From Echinicola salinicaeni (GTDB lineage: Bacteria > Bacteroidota > Bacteroidia > Cytophagales > Cyclobacteriaceae): a DNA stretch of 64,000 bases. Below the pieces are notes generated by a model. That model did no database searches. It saw only the letters and a list, made by a program, of their open reading frames with translations, and had not been told where the DNA came from. Both the position numbers and the translations under genes were made by a program. How positions within the stretch are numbered: the stretch's first letter is position 1; every line of letters starts with the position of its first letter. Positions 42,625 through 52,905 of this stretch are shown piece by piece. The stretch lies in contig NZ_JACODZ010000008.1 in NCBI RefSeq assembly GCF_014280965.1, positions 124,001 to 188,000 on the forward strand, read 5' to 3'.

Positions 42625-43923
42625 ATGAACAACTTTATAGAAGAATTGCGTTGGAGAGGCATGGTTCAGGACATGACTCCGGAATTGGAAGAGCACCTAA
42701 ACAAAGGCATAACTTCTGCCTATCTAGGCTTTGACCCAACTGCCGATTCTTTGCACATTGGACATATGGTAGGTGTAATGACACTTTTACACTTCCAACG
42801 TTCAGGACATAAGCCAATCGCCCTTGTCGGCGGGGCTACTGGTATGATCGGTGACCCTTCCTTCAAGTCTGCTGAAAGGAATCTCTTGGACAAAGAAACC
42901 CTTGATCATAATATTGCCAGTATCAAAAAGCAATTGGGGAAATTCTTGAATTTTGCTGAAGACAAAGAAAATAAAGCAGAATTGGTCAATAACCATGACT
43001 GGATGTCCCAATTTTCGTTCCTTGACTTTATCCGTGATGTGGGCAAGCATATTACAGTAAATTATATGATGGCCAAGGACAGTGTAAAAAGAAGATTGGA
43101 AGAAGGAAATGGACTTTCCTTTACCGAGTTTTCATACCAGTTGATCCAAGGATATGACTTTTACCACCTTTGGAAGAATAAAAACTGTACCATGCAGCTG
43201 GGGGGCTCTGACCAATGGGGAAATATAGTAACCGGAACAGAACTGATCAGAAGAATGGATGGTGGCAGTGCATTTGCGCTTACTGTCCCGTTGATCACCA
43301 AGGCAGATGGATCTAAGTTTGGTAAAACGGAAGGAGGAAGTGTATGGCTAGATCCTGAAAAGACTTCACCATACGCCTTCTATCAATTTTGGCTCAATGT
43401 TTCGGATGAAGATGCCACCAAATATATCCGAATATTCACGACTTTAGATAAAGACACCATCGAAGGTTTGGAGAAAGAGCATGCCGAAGCTCCTCATTTG
43501 AGAATCCTTCAAAAAGAGATTGCAAAGCAAATAACCATTATGGTGCATTCCGAGGCTGATTATGAAATGGCAGTAAAGGCTTCTTCGATTCTCTTTGGTA
43601 AATCTTCTACTGAAGACTTGGCATCCTTGGATGAAAGAACTTTCCTTCAAGTATTTGATGGTGTGCCACAAGTAGAAATAAGCCAATCTGAGTTCGACGC
43701 AATAGAAGGTATTTTAGATTTGTTAGGCGATAAGGGCCAAGACGTGATCTTTAAATCCAAAGGGGAAGCAAGAAAAATGATCCAAGGTGGAGGCGTAAGT
43801 ATCAATAAAGTTAAACTTAATGATCCTCAAGCAAACATGGATGGCTTAGAGTTATTACAAGGAAAATACTTACTTGTTCAAAAGGGAAAAAAGAATTACT
43901 TCATTATTAAAGTAAATGGTTAA
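42625..43923 (+). CDS. tyrS: Tyrosine--tRNA ligase
   Basis: 432 residues, normal TyrS length. Class I motifs: HIGH in [12 protein letters not shown] (about 47-58), KMSKS equivalent KFGKTEGG (about 232), Tyr-binding [13 protein letters not shown] and [10 protein letters not shown]-terminal S4 RNA-binding domain about 360-432 ([20 protein letters not shown]). Charges tRNA-Tyr in the cytoplasm. A 149-bp MITE-like element follows the stop by 6 bases. Confidence 0.97.
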   Translation: MNNFIEELRWRGMVQDMTPELEEHLNKGITSAYLGFDPTADSLHIGHMVGVMTLLHFQRSGHKPIALVGGATGMIGDPSFKSAERNLLDKETLDHNIASIKKQLGKFLNFAEDKENKAELVNNHDWMSQFSFLDFIRDVGKHITVNYMMAKDSVKRRLEEGNGLSFTEFSYQLIQGYDFYHLWKNKNCTMQLGGSDQWGNIVTGTELIRRMDGGSAFALTVPLITKADGSKFGKTEGGSVWLDPEKTSPYAFYQFWLNVSDEDATKYIRIFTTLDKDTIEGLEKEHAEAPHLRILQKEIAKQITIMVHSEADYEMAVKASSILFGKSSTEDLASLDERTFLQVFDGVPQVEISQSEFDAIEGILDLLGDKGQDVIFKSKGEARKMIQGGGVSINKVKLNDPQANMDGLELLQGKYLLVQKGKKNYFIIKVNG

Positions 43924-43929
43924 AAGCCA

Positions 43930-44078
43930 AGAGGCTGTCTCATAATCCAGATTTTTGTAAGCTGCTTATCCACATTGATCGACGGATATAAAGGAGCATC
44001 TCTCTGAATTAATTTAGAGAATAAATAACTCAAGAGACTTATTTATAATAACAAAATGACAGGTATGAGACAGTCTCT
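43930..44078. mobile_element. MITE-like element with 15-bp terminal inverted repeats
   Basis: AGAGGCTGTCTCATA (43930-43944) and its reverse complement with one mismatch (44064-44078) bound 149 bases without an open frame. GAGGCTGTCTCA ends are typical of certain insertion sequences of Bacteroidota, so this may be a non-autonomous derivative. A target duplication is not obvious. It could alternatively act as a long hairpin terminator of tyrS. The remaining 200 bases to 44279 are AT-rich. Confidence 0.6.
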
Positions 44079-44279
44079 CCTATTTAAAATCAATATTTTT
44101 TTATTTAAACAAACCACTCAAACAACAACACTTAAACAATTATAAATCAGTATATTATTTTTTAACACTTCTATTATTCATCTAGCTTATCACTGTTTTA
44201 TTTTTTATATTTTCCTACAATTATTAAATAAAGTTCAATAACTTTAAACCTCATTTAAAACCAGCCTATTCATATTGCA

Positions 44280-44981
44280 ATGGGGAAGTACGAAAGACAA
44301 AAAAAAGAGAAAGAGATTTTAGATTCAGCCATTGGGCTTTTTGCTGAAAAGGGTTACCATAATACCAAAATGGATGAGGTAGCCAAAAAGGCCAAAATGA
44401 GTAAAGGTCTTATTTATTTTTACTACAAAAATAAGGAAGACTTATACATGGCTGTTACCCGTAAAGCCTTTGAAGAATTAAAAGATGTCTTTAGGGATGC
44501 CCAAAAAAGTAAGGGTAAATCCGGATCAGAAATGATCAACATCCTAATAGAGAGCTTTATTGAATTTACGGAGAACAATAAGATGTATCAGGATGCCATC
44601 CTGAATTTTATGGGAATTATGGATCAATACAATGATCCAGAGAAAAGGAAACAAATAGACCCGCTTATTATAGAAAGTCCAAATTTCACAGAATTACTCG
44701 AAGTACAACATGATCCTGCCAAAATAGGCATTCAGATTATTTCCCATGGTGTGAGAGATGGTAGTATGAGGCCAGATTTACAACCTGAAATCACGTTTTA
44801 CACCATATGGACCATGTTATTAGGGTTTGAGCGGTTAAGAGGCCCAATCAATTACGAGAACAAAGAAGTTAAAATCAGTAATGAAAACTGGCAGAATGGT
44901 TTCATAAAACTGATCCAGGATATGTTAAAGGGAACGGTACAAGCTCAAAGACCTAAAGCCGTTCAAGGATCTTTATTTTAA
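44280..44981 (+). CDS. TetR/AcrR family transcriptional regulator
   Basis: 233 residues. N-terminal HTH MDEVAKKAKMSKGLIYFYY (about 31-49) is the TetR signature; the rest is the helical ligand domain (KIGIQIISHGVRDGSM, ITFYTIWTMLLGFERLR). Acts as repressor of a nearby or distant promoter; ligand unknown. The next gene (SDR) in the same direction is 228 bases away and separated by a terminator, so they may not be linked. Confidence 0.9.
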   Translation: MGKYERQKKEKEILDSAIGLFAEKGYHNTKMDEVAKKAKMSKGLIYFYYKNKEDLYMAVTRKAFEELKDVFRDAQKSKGKSGSEMINILIESFIEFTENNKMYQDAILNFMGIMDQYNDPEKRKQIDPLIIESPNFTELLEVQHDPAKIGIQIISHGVRDGSMRPDLQPEITFYTIWTMLLGFERLRGPINYENKEVKISNENWQNGFIKLIQDMLKGTVQAQRPKAVQGSLF

Positions 44982-45015
44982 ATTTCGAATTTCTAAATCT
45001 GATATATTACCTCAT

Positions 45016-45048
45016 CAAAAGGCCTGCTTCACTGAAGCGGGCTTTTTG
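45016..45048 (+). terminator. Terminator after the TetR gene
   Basis: AAAAGGCCTGCTTC-act-GAAGCGGGCTTTTT with T-run, 35 bases after the stop. Confidence 0.8.
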
Positions 45049-45208
45049 CATTTATTTACAAATGTTATTTTCACACCTATTTTATTAAGGGTCAAACAGT
45101 TCTACTGATAGGATTTTTAATAAAATAAAACTATAAATTAAGACCAATTGCCATAGATTTTTTTAAATTAAGTTGTTTTTTTGAAAGCCTTATAAAATTT
45201 TAAAATCA

Positions 45209-45976
45209 ATGGATTTATCATCGTTATTTGCTTTGAACAACAAAGTAGCAGTAATTACTGGAGCTAGTAAAGGTATTGGGCTCAGCATTGCCGAATTTTT
45301 TGCTGCAGCAGGTGCAAAAGTAGTCATTAGCAGTAGAAATCAAGAAGCCTTGGATGAGGTTGCTACAAGGCTAAATGATAAAGGCTATGACGTTATAGGT
45401 GTGGCTTGCAATGTCAGCCATCCCGATGAGTTAGAATTGCTCGTAAATAAAACCATAGAGGTTTATGGACAAATAGATATCTTGGTCAATAATGCAGGTA
45501 TAAACCCATTTTGTGGCCCAGTACATGAGACGAGCATGGAGTTATTTGATAAAATCATGGCGGTTAATGTCAGGGCTCCGTTTGAACTTTCCAAACTTTG
45601 CTTGCCACATTTAAGGAAGTCTTCAAATGCTTCCATCATCAATATTAGTTCCATTGGAGCCATCACCCCGGAACCTCAATTGGGAATTTACAGTGTCAGT
45701 AAATCTGCCTTGCACTCACTTACAAAAGTTTGTGCGAAAGAATGGGGCAATCATAAAGTCAGGGTCAATGCCATTTGCCCTGGTGTAGTAAAAACAAAAT
45801 TCAGCCAAGTTTTATGGTCCAATGACCAAGTAATGGATAGTATCATGAAAAGATTAGCGATCAAGCGACTGGGCAAGGTGGAAGAAATAGGGGCATTGGC
45901 TTTATTTTTGGCCTCTCCTGCTGCCTCCTACACCACAGGGTCTATTTTCACGGTAGATGGAGGCTATACCAGTTAA
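45209..45976 (+). CDS. SDR family oxidoreductase
   Basis: 255 residues, classical SDR. Cofactor motif TGASKGIGLSIAEFF (18-32), NNAG (about 96), active site Ser in INISSIG and Tyr-x3-Lys in GIYSVSKSALH, and C-terminal TGSIFTVDGGYTS. NAD(P)-dependent oxidation or reduction of an unknown alcohol or ketone; annotators would often call it glucose 1-dehydrogenase-like or 3-oxoacyl-ACP reductase-like. It converges with the BrkB gene, 2 bases between the stops. Confidence 0.92.
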   Translation: MDLSSLFALNNKVAVITGASKGIGLSIAEFFAAAGAKVVISSRNQEALDEVATRLNDKGYDVIGVACNVSHPDELELLVNKTIEVYGQIDILVNNAGINPFCGPVHETSMELFDKIMAVNVRAPFELSKLCLPHLRKSSNASIINISSIGAITPEPQLGIYSVSKSALHSLTKVCAKEWGNHKVRVNAICPGVVKTKFSQVLWSNDQVMDSIMKRLAIKRLGKVEEIGALALFLASPAASYTTGSIFTVDGGYTS

Positions 45977-45978
45977 TA

Positions 45979-46902
45979 TTAATTTTCCCGCTCATCTTCA
46001 TCTACTTCTACAATCTCAACCTTTACAGCTTCTTTGATAGGCCGAATGCCTCGACCTGTTTTTTCAGCTATATAGTACGTAATACTGGCCCCAAACAGAA
46101 AGATAATCACAGAATAGTAAACCCATACCAATATCACAACCAAAGAACCGGCAGTGCCATAGGCGCTGCCTATTTCACTGTTTCCCAAATAAAAGCCGAT
46201 AAGGTATTTTCCTAGGGCAAATAAGATCATGGTAACCACTGCACCCATCCAAACTGACCGCCATTTAACCTTGGCATCTGGAAGGATTTTATACATCAAT
46301 CCAAAAATAACCACCATCAAGGCTTGAGTAAGTACAAAGTTGGTAATGGTGGTAAGATAGAAGGAAGCACCTTGAAATATTTCAGAAAGATGATTAAAGA
46401 AAACCACAATTAGCGCATCCACCACTAGAGAAACCAAAAGAATGAAGCCTATAGAGGCCACCATTGAAAAACTCAAAAGCCGATTGATAATGAACTTTAC
46501 CAAGCCTTTTTCTGGTTTGGATTTGATATGCCAGATATGGTTGATGCTATTCTGCAAGCTTACAAAAACCGTGGTCGCACTAAAAGCCAAAACCGCTATG
46601 GCGATTGACTTGCCAATAATACCATCACTATCCACCGTGGCATTATAAATAATGCTATCTATGGTTGCGGCACTTTCTGCACCACTTAATTTAGAAATTT
46701 GGGCCAATAATTCTTCCCTTACAGTCCCCTCATTATAAAAAGTAGCCCCTATATTGATTAAAATAATCAATACTGCCGGCATGGAAAAGATCGTATAGAA
46801 AGCCGTGCTAGCCGCAAAGGTCATAGAATCACTATTGCCGAACGTCTGAATACTGTCTTTCAATATTCTAAAAACCGTAAGCTTTTTTATTTTCTGGATC
46901 AT
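45979..46902 (-). CDS. YihY/BrkB family membrane protein
   Basis: 307 residues with six hydrophobic segments, normal for the family. Typical parts: DSMTFAASTAFYTIFSMPAV, FVSLQNSINHIWHIKSKPEK, and GSAYGTAGSLVVILVWVYYS. The tail is charged. The family is thought to export or flip a substrate across the inner membrane; function not proven (it is not RNase BN). Single gene. Confidence 0.9.
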   Translation of the reverse strand: MIQKIKKLTVFRILKDSIQTFGNSDSMTFAASTAFYTIFSMPAVLIILINIGATFYNEGTVREELLAQISKLSGAESAATIDSIIYNATVDSDGIIGKSIAIAVLAFSATTVFVSLQNSINHIWHIKSKPEKGLVKFIINRLLSFSMVASIGFILLVSLVVDALIVVFFNHLSEIFQGASFYLTTITNFVLTQALMVVIFGLMYKILPDAKVKWRSVWMGAVVTMILFALGKYLIGFYLGNSEIGSAYGTAGSLVVILVWVYYSVIIFLFGASITYYIAEKTGRGIRPIKEAVKVEIVEVDEDEREN

Positions 46903-47121
46903 GTTTTAAAAATATAATATGATTATCCGTTATTACACCAGTAAACTTGTTTCTCACAACCTGTCCAGATTTATCGGGAGATTCCACAGATCTACCTGGC
47001 GAAAGACAGGTTTGCACGGAATAAAATATCGTTTCTTTGGACATTTGTGTTCTTACTGAAAGAATATCTTATTTACAAAAAGCTACTGGTGTCTTTGCGG
47101 ATATACAGAAAATATAAACAG

Positions 47122-47151
47122 AAAAAAGCCGGTACAAAAGAGGTACCGGCA
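47122..47151 (-). terminator. Terminator of the lipid operon
   Basis: Minus strand: GCCGGTAC-ctctttt-GTACCGGC followed by TTTTTTC, 33 bases after the stop at 47184. Confidence 0.88.
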
Positions 47152-47183
47152 TTAATATAAAAATAATTTCAAATGACTGGTTC

Positions 47184-47744
47184 TTATCGAATGCCTTGAT
47201 CTGGGTATTTACCCGTAACGGTACGGCCATAGGCCTTCATTTCTTCGATCTGTTCATCCATATTACCATTCGGTTGGATTACAGGGCCTATACCTGCTTG
47301 TTTCTTTTTATAGTCCAAAAAACCGATTACCACTGGGACATTTGCTCCCATGGCCACATGATAAAATCCTGATTTCCATCTTTTAGCATAGCTTCTTGTA
47401 CCTTCAGGTGTCACCATTACTACCAATTCATCCGCATTATTCAACATGTCCACCATTGCTTCAGTATAGGTTTGTTTTCTCTTACCTGCCACCTTCTTCC
47501 TATCTATGGATATGCCTCCTAAAGCTCCAATAAACCAACCCAATGGACCTACCATAACTTCTTTCTTGATAGTGAACCTTACAGGAACATCCATAATATA
47601 AAAGGCAGCTCGTGCATAAAGTAAATCCCAATTACTGGTATGGGGAATCGCAATCATTACCGCTTTCTTAAGACCTTTTGGCCAAGCACCTGCTACTTTC
47701 CAACCAGTAATCCAGAATACAAAACGGGCCAGTTGTTTCATCAT
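47184..47744 (-). CDS. 1-acylglycerol-3-phosphate acyltransferase family protein
   Basis: 186 residues, short for PlsC but normal for this Bacteroidota subgroup. Acyltransferase motif HTSNWD (H-x4-D, about 36-41), motif III-like PEGTRSYAKRW (about 114) and GGISIDRKKVAGK. It transfers an acyl group to a lysophospholipid at the inner membrane. Its ATG overlaps the patatin stop by 4 bases (ATGA), so it is the last gene of a coupled three-gene unit. Confidence 0.88.
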   Translation of the reverse strand: MMKQLARFVFWITGWKVAGAWPKGLKKAVMIAIPHTSNWDLLYARAAFYIMDVPVRFTIKKEVMVGPLGWFIGALGGISIDRKKVAGKRKQTYTEAMVDMLNNADELVVMVTPEGTRSYAKRWKSGFYHVAMGANVPVVIGFLDYKKKQAGIGPVIQPNGNMDEQIEEMKAYGRTVTGKYPDQGIR

Positions 47745-48544
47745 TTGTTACGAATAATTTTTTCCGCTTGACCCAAATCGGCCAAACTCGGATGGTTAAT
47801 AATATAATTTTTGGCAGCCTCATAACCTGCTGTAAATAATTCCTTAGCTTTCTTAAGATCAAAAACCCCATATTGGGCCAAACCTTCTGCTTCTATAAAA
47901 TAATCACATTTAGATTTTCTATTATATACATTATAGTTCATCGACATGATCACTGTTCTTTCTATCAGTCTTTTGACATTGCTTATATTGGCTACATCAG
48001 GTAAATGATTACAGTTAACGCCTATCAACCAATCGCTGGTATCAATCAGTGGCTCTACTGGCAGATTATTTAATACGCCTCCATCAATATAATACTCACC
48101 AGCCATCTCAATGGGTTCAAACATGCCCGGAATACAGGTTGAGGCCATTAAAGGTCTAATAAAATCTCCCTCTGAAAAGTACTCTACCCTGCTTTTTTTA
48201 ATATTCGTTGTCGCTATACTTAGTCTTCTTTCCAAGTTGGAGAAATTAGTATTTGGCATATGTACTCTATACAATTCTTCCAGGACATCCATCTTAAGCA
48301 ACCCTTTTCGGCTTATCGCTGGACGGACAAACTTAAAATAGTTGGTGTTGATAATAATCTCGAAAATTTCATCAGGAGAATAGCCATAGCAATACATGGC
48401 GCCCACAATGGCACCTGCACTGGTTCCAGATACCAGATCAGGTTGAATCCCTGATTCCTCCAAAGCCTTTAAAACGCCTAAATGAGAAATCCCCCTTACT
48501 CCGCCACCGGACAAAGCTATAGCAATTCTAATTTTAGATTTCAC
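47741..48544 (-). CDS. Patatin-like phospholipase
   Basis: 267 residues. Patatin signatures: oxyanion loop GGGVRGISHLG (about 13-23), nucleophile GTSAG (Ser about 42), and catalytic Asp in YIDGGVLNNLP (about 154). It hydrolyses acyl esters of phospholipids. Second gene of the unit: overlaps the MBL gene by 11 bases and the acyltransferase gene by 4. No signal peptide. Confidence 0.92.
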   Translation of the reverse strand: MKSKIRIAIALSGGGVRGISHLGVLKALEESGIQPDLVSGTSAGAIVGAMYCYGYSPDEIFEIIINTNYFKFVRPAISRKGLLKMDVLEELYRVHMPNTNFSNLERRLSIATTNIKKSRVEYFSEGDFIRPLMASTCIPGMFEPIEMAGEYYIDGGVLNNLPVEPLIDTSDWLIGVNCNHLPDVANISNVKRLIERTVIMSMNYNVYNRKSKCDYFIEAEGLAQYGVFDLKKAKELFTAGYEAAKNYIINHPSLADLGQAEKIIRNK

Positions 48545-49376
48545 TCAATGAAAATGTTTGGTCAAGCCTAACCCCTTTTTCAGTCATTTTTACTGTGCAG
48601 CATTCATGTACAGGATCATGTTCCAAAAAAAGGATATATTCTTTTTCTGCTGCTTCCTCCAAAAAGGCCTTTTTTTCTTCCAAGGTCTTTAGTGGTCTTG
48701 TATCATAGCCCATCACATATGGCAAAGGGATATGGCCTACTGAGGGGAGCAAATCTGCTGCAAAGATAATGGTTTTTCCTTTGTACTTTATTTTTGGAAT
48801 CATCTGTTTGTCAGTATGTCCATCAGCAGTAATAAAATCAAAACCATCAAACAAGCTAGGACTATCCAAATCCAAATAAGAAAGCTGTCCGCTTTCTTCC
48901 ATCGGTAAAATATTTTCCTTTAAAAAAGAGGCTTTTTCCCTTGCATTGGGCATAGTAGCCCAGTTCCAATGATCCTTATTGCTCCAATACTGGGCATTGG
49001 GAAAAACCATTTCCAATTGATCTGTACCCGATCTATATTGCACTCCGCCCCCACAGTGATCAAAATGAAGGTGCGTCAAAAAATTATCTGTAATATCACT
49101 TGCTGAAAAGCCTGCTTTTTCCAAAGAACCATGAAGGCTATCCTCCCCATGAAGGTAATAATGTGAAAAGAACTTGGCACTTTGCTTATTTCCAATCCCG
49201 TTATCAATTAATACCAAACGATTTCCTTCTTCCACTAATAGGCATCGCATTGCCCAATTACAGAGATTGTTCTCATCAGCGGGATTTGTTCTTTGCCAAA
49301 GGGTCTTTGGCACCACTCCAAACATAGCTCCCCCATCTAATTTAAAGAATCCGGTATTGATCACATGTAAGTTCAT
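48534..49376 (-). CDS. MBL fold metallo-hydrolase (lactonase-like)
   Basis: 280 residues from the ATG at 49376 (MNLHVINTGFFKLDGGAM); upstream in-frame codons give a non-family N-terminus. Metal site THLHFDHCGG (HxHxDH), later Asp in FAADLLPSVGHIP and His in TADGHTDKQ and LFLEHDPVHE. Related to quorum-quenching lactonases and other small MBL hydrolases; the substrate is unknown. First gene of the lipid unit, so a lipid-linked ester or thioester is possible. Confidence 0.85.
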   Translation of the reverse strand: MNLHVINTGFFKLDGGAMFGVVPKTLWQRTNPADENNLCNWAMRCLLVEEGNRLVLIDNGIGNKQSAKFFSHYYLHGEDSLHGSLEKAGFSASDITDNFLTHLHFDHCGGGVQYRSGTDQLEMVFPNAQYWSNKDHWNWATMPNAREKASFLKENILPMEESGQLSYLDLDSPSLFDGFDFITADGHTDKQMIPKIKYKGKTIIFAADLLPSVGHIPLPYVMGYDTRPLKTLEEKKAFLEEAAEKEYILFLEHDPVHECCTVKMTEKGVRLDQTFSLSEI

Positions 49377-49446
49377 ATGGAAATTAATATTTTTATAAAA
49401 CATTGATTTAAAGCAATTTAACAAACTGCAGTTAAAGTATAGAAAC

Positions 49447-49478
49447 AAAAAAACCTCTGCGCAATACAGAGGTTTTAA
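49447..49478 (-). terminator. Terminator of accA
   Basis: Minus strand: AAAACCTCTG-tattgcg-CAGAGGTTTTTTTG, 17 bases after the accA stop. Confidence 0.88.
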
Positions 49479-49495
49479 TTATATCTATTATACGC

Positions 49496-50443
49496 CTATT
49501 CATTAACGACGCCCATACTCGAAAACTTATCAATTCGAGTTTCAATTCTTTTCTCAGGTTTCATTTTATCCAACTCTTTCAAAGCATCTTGGATATTAGC
49601 TTTGATCGTAGATGCCATAGCCTTCATATCTTTATGGGCTCCACCTAATGGCTCTGGAATAATACCATCAACTAATTTATTGTTTTGCATATCAGTAGCG
49701 GTAAGCTTAAGCGCTTCCGCAGCTTGCTCTTTGTAATCCCAACTTCTCCAAAGAATGGAAGAACAAGATTCAGGAGAAATTACAGAATACCATGTATTTT
49801 CTAACATCATCACCTTATCTCCTATTGCTATTCCCAAAGCACCACCAGAGGCACCCTCGCCGATGATAATACAAATCACTGGAACTTTCAGCATGAACAT
49901 CTCCTTGATGTTTCTTGCGATGGCTTCACCTTGTCCTCTTTCTTCTGCTTCCAATCCAGGAAATGCCCCCGGAGTATCAATGAGTGTAACGATTGGTTTT
50001 CCGAACTTTTCAGCCATTTTCATAAGACGGAGTGCCTTACGGTACCCCTCAGGATTGGCCATACCAAAATTTCTTTCTTGTCTTTGCTTGGTATTACGGC
50101 CTTTTTGTTGTCCGATAAACATTACAGTACGTCCATCGATATCTCCAAGTCCGCCAATCATGGCTTTATCATCTTTTACATTTCTATCACCATGAATTTC
50201 TATGAAGTCATTGGTAATCTCATAAATGTAATCCAAAGCATAAGGTCTATCTGCATGTCTGGATAGTTGAACCCTCTGCCATCTGGTTAAATTTTGGAAT
50301 GTTTCTTTCTTCAAAGTTTTTATTTTTTCTTCCAAAGACTGAATATCGGCTGACAAATCTATCTCTTTGCCTTTAGCCAATTCCTTCATTTCCTGAAGTT
50401 TAAGCTCTAAATCAGCAATTGGCTTTTCAAATTCTAGGACCAT
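49496..50443 (-). CDS. accA: Acetyl-CoA carboxylase carboxyltransferase subunit alpha
   Basis: 315 residues from the ATG at 50443 ([20 protein letters not shown]), which gives the standard AccA N-terminus and length. Crotonase-type core with [40 protein letters not shown] and [15 protein letters not shown]. With AccD it transfers carboxyl from biotin to acetyl-CoA, the first step in fatty acid synthesis. Single gene here, which is usual in the phylum. Confidence 0.97.
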   Translation of the reverse strand: MVLEFEKPIADLELKLQEMKELAKGKEIDLSADIQSLEEKIKTLKKETFQNLTRWQRVQLSRHADRPYALDYIYEITNDFIEIHGDRNVKDDKAMIGGLGDIDGRTVMFIGQQKGRNTKQRQERNFGMANPEGYRKALRLMKMAEKFGKPIVTLIDTPGAFPGLEAEERGQGEAIARNIKEMFMLKVPVICIIIGEGASGGALGIAIGDKVMMLENTWYSVISPESCSSILWRSWDYKEQAAEALKLTATDMQNNKLVDGIIPEPLGGAHKDMKAMASTIKANIQDALKELDKMKPEKRIETRIDKFSSMGVVNE

Positions 50444-50673
50444 GTTTAATTTTTTTAACCAAAACAAAGATAAAAAGATTATCTCGAAGAAAAATCTTTG
50501 CTCAATAGACTTTTACCTAATAGTCAAAGATCATTAAATGTTTCTATTTAAGCAGTCACCATAAGATTCTATTTATCAATAATTTAACTAAATTATCCCT
50601 TCATACATAATTATTTTAAGATTTTAGAAGCTAGATGATATGTCGAAAATTATTTTTTAAATATAGATTAGGC

Positions 50674-51852
50674 CTAAAATGCTTCAGAGAAATTAAAGTA
50701 AAGGCCTGAGCTCTTCTTTCCCAAACCAAAATCCACCCTGAGGTTCATCCTCGGCTGCAATTCTAAACGATAGCCCAAGCCTAAATTTGGCAACCAGTGC
50801 TCCAACTCACCTAAATCATTGGCAACTGTTCCTGCACCCAACCATGTACTTATTCCATGCTTGCTTTTATTCCCTGTTTTATCCAAAAACATATACCTCC
50901 ATTCTCCCACCATAGCCACTCCAGCTTTATCCCTATACTGACCATTTAAATATCCTCTCAAAATAGAAGTATCCCCTATTAAGGTCATTGCACTGTAAGG
51001 CACTTCACCATATGCCCTCCTCCCATACCATCTAAATGCTAAGGTGTTTCCAGGACGATTTATGGTTTTATAATAGCGTAAATCCATATCCATAACATCA
51101 AAATCTTGATTACCTCCTAAATGCTTGCTTGAATTATAATAGGAAATAGCGGCATAGAACCCTTTATAGGCATTTACTACGACATCTCTGCTATCGTAAG
51201 TTAAAGAATACACCAAGCCTGATTCCTTGATTTTAGGACCAAATGCCAAATAATTAGGATCTTCGTTCATTATAGGATTTGTCTCTTTGACATTAAAACT
51301 GCTGTATAAATAAGATAGGCCAAGATATAAATGAGGCAGGATCCTAAAATCGACCCTAGGCTGAAATTGAAAATACACTCGGTTATAAGCTGTCGTTTCT
51401 TTGCCCCTGGAAAGCGACGAATTTGTTTCATAACCAATCCCAAAATAATCATCATTGACATTGGATACTTTTGTAATCAACTTTACCCTTAACCTATCTC
51501 CCAACCAAAATGTATTGATCGTTGAACTTAATCCAATATTTCCCCTACTGCTGATCATCCCCAATAAAGGTATGGAAGACCGTTGCAGATCAGGCTGTTT
51601 GGGGTCTGTCGTAAAAGTGTACAATAAACCACCACCAATTAGTAATCCAGCTTCAGGTGTATATCCTGGGCCCGCAAACACGCTTAAAAATGGCTTCCCT
51701 GCTGAAATCAAGGAATCTTTTTTGATTTGTCTTGCCTCCATGTAATTTTGGATTCTATCCTTTAAAGACGCTTTCTGGGCTAGAGTATCCTTATTTATCA
51801 AAAAAACACAACAGATCAGCGATAATACTAATTTAAAAAGCACACTTTTCAC
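50674..51852 (-). CDS. BamA/TamA family outer membrane protein
   Basis: About 392 residues from a GTG at 51852, chosen since a good signal peptide begins there (MKSVLFKLVLSLICCVFLIN, cleavage near DTLAQ); ATGs at 51918 and 51930 would put about 25 charged residues before it. The mature protein is the surface antigen (D15/BamA C-terminal) barrel without POTRA domains: GPGYTPEAGLLIGGGLLYTF, DTSILRGYLNGQYRDKAG, and last strand SSGLYFNFSEAF ending in Phe. Related short barrels may export lipids or proteins; function unknown. Confidence 0.82.
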   Translation of the reverse strand: MKSVLFKLVLSLICCVFLINKDTLAQKASLKDRIQNYMEARQIKKDSLISAGKPFLSVFAGPGYTPEAGLLIGGGLLYTFTTDPKQPDLQRSSIPLLGMISSRGNIGLSSTINTFWLGDRLRVKLITKVSNVNDDYFGIGYETNSSLSRGKETTAYNRVYFQFQPRVDFRILPHLYLGLSYLYSSFNVKETNPIMNEDPNYLAFGPKIKESGLVYSLTYDSRDVVVNAYKGFYAAISYYNSSKHLGGNQDFDVMDMDLRYYKTINRPGNTLAFRWYGRRAYGEVPYSAMTLIGDTSILRGYLNGQYRDKAGVAMVGEWRYMFLDKTGNKSKHGISTWLGAGTVANDLGELEHWLPNLGLGYRLELQPRMNLRVDFGLGKKSSGLYFNFSEAF

Positions 51853-52602
51853 ATATCCAGTTTGGATATCGTCTCTCCGCCTAAAGCAGAAATTTCCCTT
51901 AAAATCCACCTTGATCATTGAGTGCCCCACATTATATCATTCTTTTTGTTTAAAACCTTTCTTATATCTATTCCACTTTTCTTTTTAGCAAGCATAAAGA
52001 AAAAATTCAACCTCCTCTTATTAAAACAGTAGCTCTATTGAATCCCTTATAAACTTAATTATGCCCGCCCCTTAGTTTTACTAAAATAGGCTTTCTTAGA
52101 TTTCCACTTAGGGGTTCAATTTATTTCTGTAAAAACCTGTCTTTTGATAGGCTAGTCTGTATAATCTCCCAATAAATCGGGACCGGTGGTGAAAATTAAA
52201 ATTACTTTTACTAAGACTAATAACCATTGTGGCGTTAAATAACAATACTAATTAACTAAAATAACAATCTTTTATTTCAAATTGAGCTTCTGTTCAGGAT
52301 TCTCAATATTTTCCAATTGTCCTAGCTTATCCGATATAAACAATACCCCTTTTAATAACTAGCTAACTCATTTGAGTGTTTATAATATCCTTACCTTCTA
52401 GCTTCAACTATGGGGCCATCAAACGAAATAAAGTCTCTTGGGATAAATATCAATAATAGATAAATCTATTAAAATATAGTTTTTGCCAAATTTTAGGTGA
52501 TCAAACCATTGAATCTACTCGAAGATGATTTATCTCAAAAAAATTATTTAGCTGAAAAAGAGGGGGATTAGGGTATGGGGCTAATATTTTTTTACAATGG
52601 GG
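51853..52602. other. 750-base AT-rich gene-free region
   Basis: No gene or clear repeat seen. A CTCCCAATAAATCGGGA imperfect hairpin occurs near 52167. The right end holds the tRNA promoter. Confidence 0.5.
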
Positions 52603-52634
52603 TTTTGCTTTAAAGAACAATACTACTACCTTTG
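52603..52634 (+). promoter_or_regulatory. Promoter of the tRNA-Asp cluster
   Basis: TTTTG at 52603-52607, 19 bases, then TACCTTTG at 52627-52634: an almost ideal Bacteroidota promoter (TTTG, 19-21 bases, TAnnTTTG), 36 bases before the first tRNA. Confidence 0.8.
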
Positions 52635-52670
52635 CATCACTTCAAACGAGAAGTAATAAATATTATTAAC

Positions 52671-52744
52671 GGAGTGGTAGTTCAGTTGGTTAGAATGCCT
52701 GCCTGTCACGCAGGAGGTCGCGGGTTCGAGTCCCGTCCATTCCG
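52671..52744 (+). tRNA. tRNA-Asp(GTC), copy 1
   Basis: 74 bases, CCA not encoded. Acceptor GGAGTGG / CCATTCC, D-arm GTTCAGTTGGTTAGAA, anticodon stem CCTGC / GCAGG with loop CTGTCAC (anticodon GTC), T-loop GGGTTCGAGTCCC. Confidence 0.98.
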
Positions 52745-52782
52745 CTTAAAAATTTTATTGAAAGAAGTTAACCTATTATCAA

Positions 52783-52856
52783 GGAGTGGTAGTTCAGTTG
52801 GTTAGAATGCCTGCCTGTCACGCAGGAGGTCGCGGGTTCGAGTCCCGTCCATTCCG
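52783..52856 (+). tRNA. tRNA-Asp(GTC), copy 2
   Basis: Identical in sequence to copy 1 over all 74 bases; spacer of 38 bases. Confidence 0.98.
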
Positions 52857-52905
52857 CAAGAATCGTTCTAAGAATTAAATGATAGTGTTAACTGATTTTA
52901 TCTAA

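Noticed and set aside
43930-44078. tyrS terminator as the only explanation of the inverted repeat
   Set aside because: The 119-base loop is too long for a normal terminator and no T-run follows, so a MITE-like element is preferred, though not proven.
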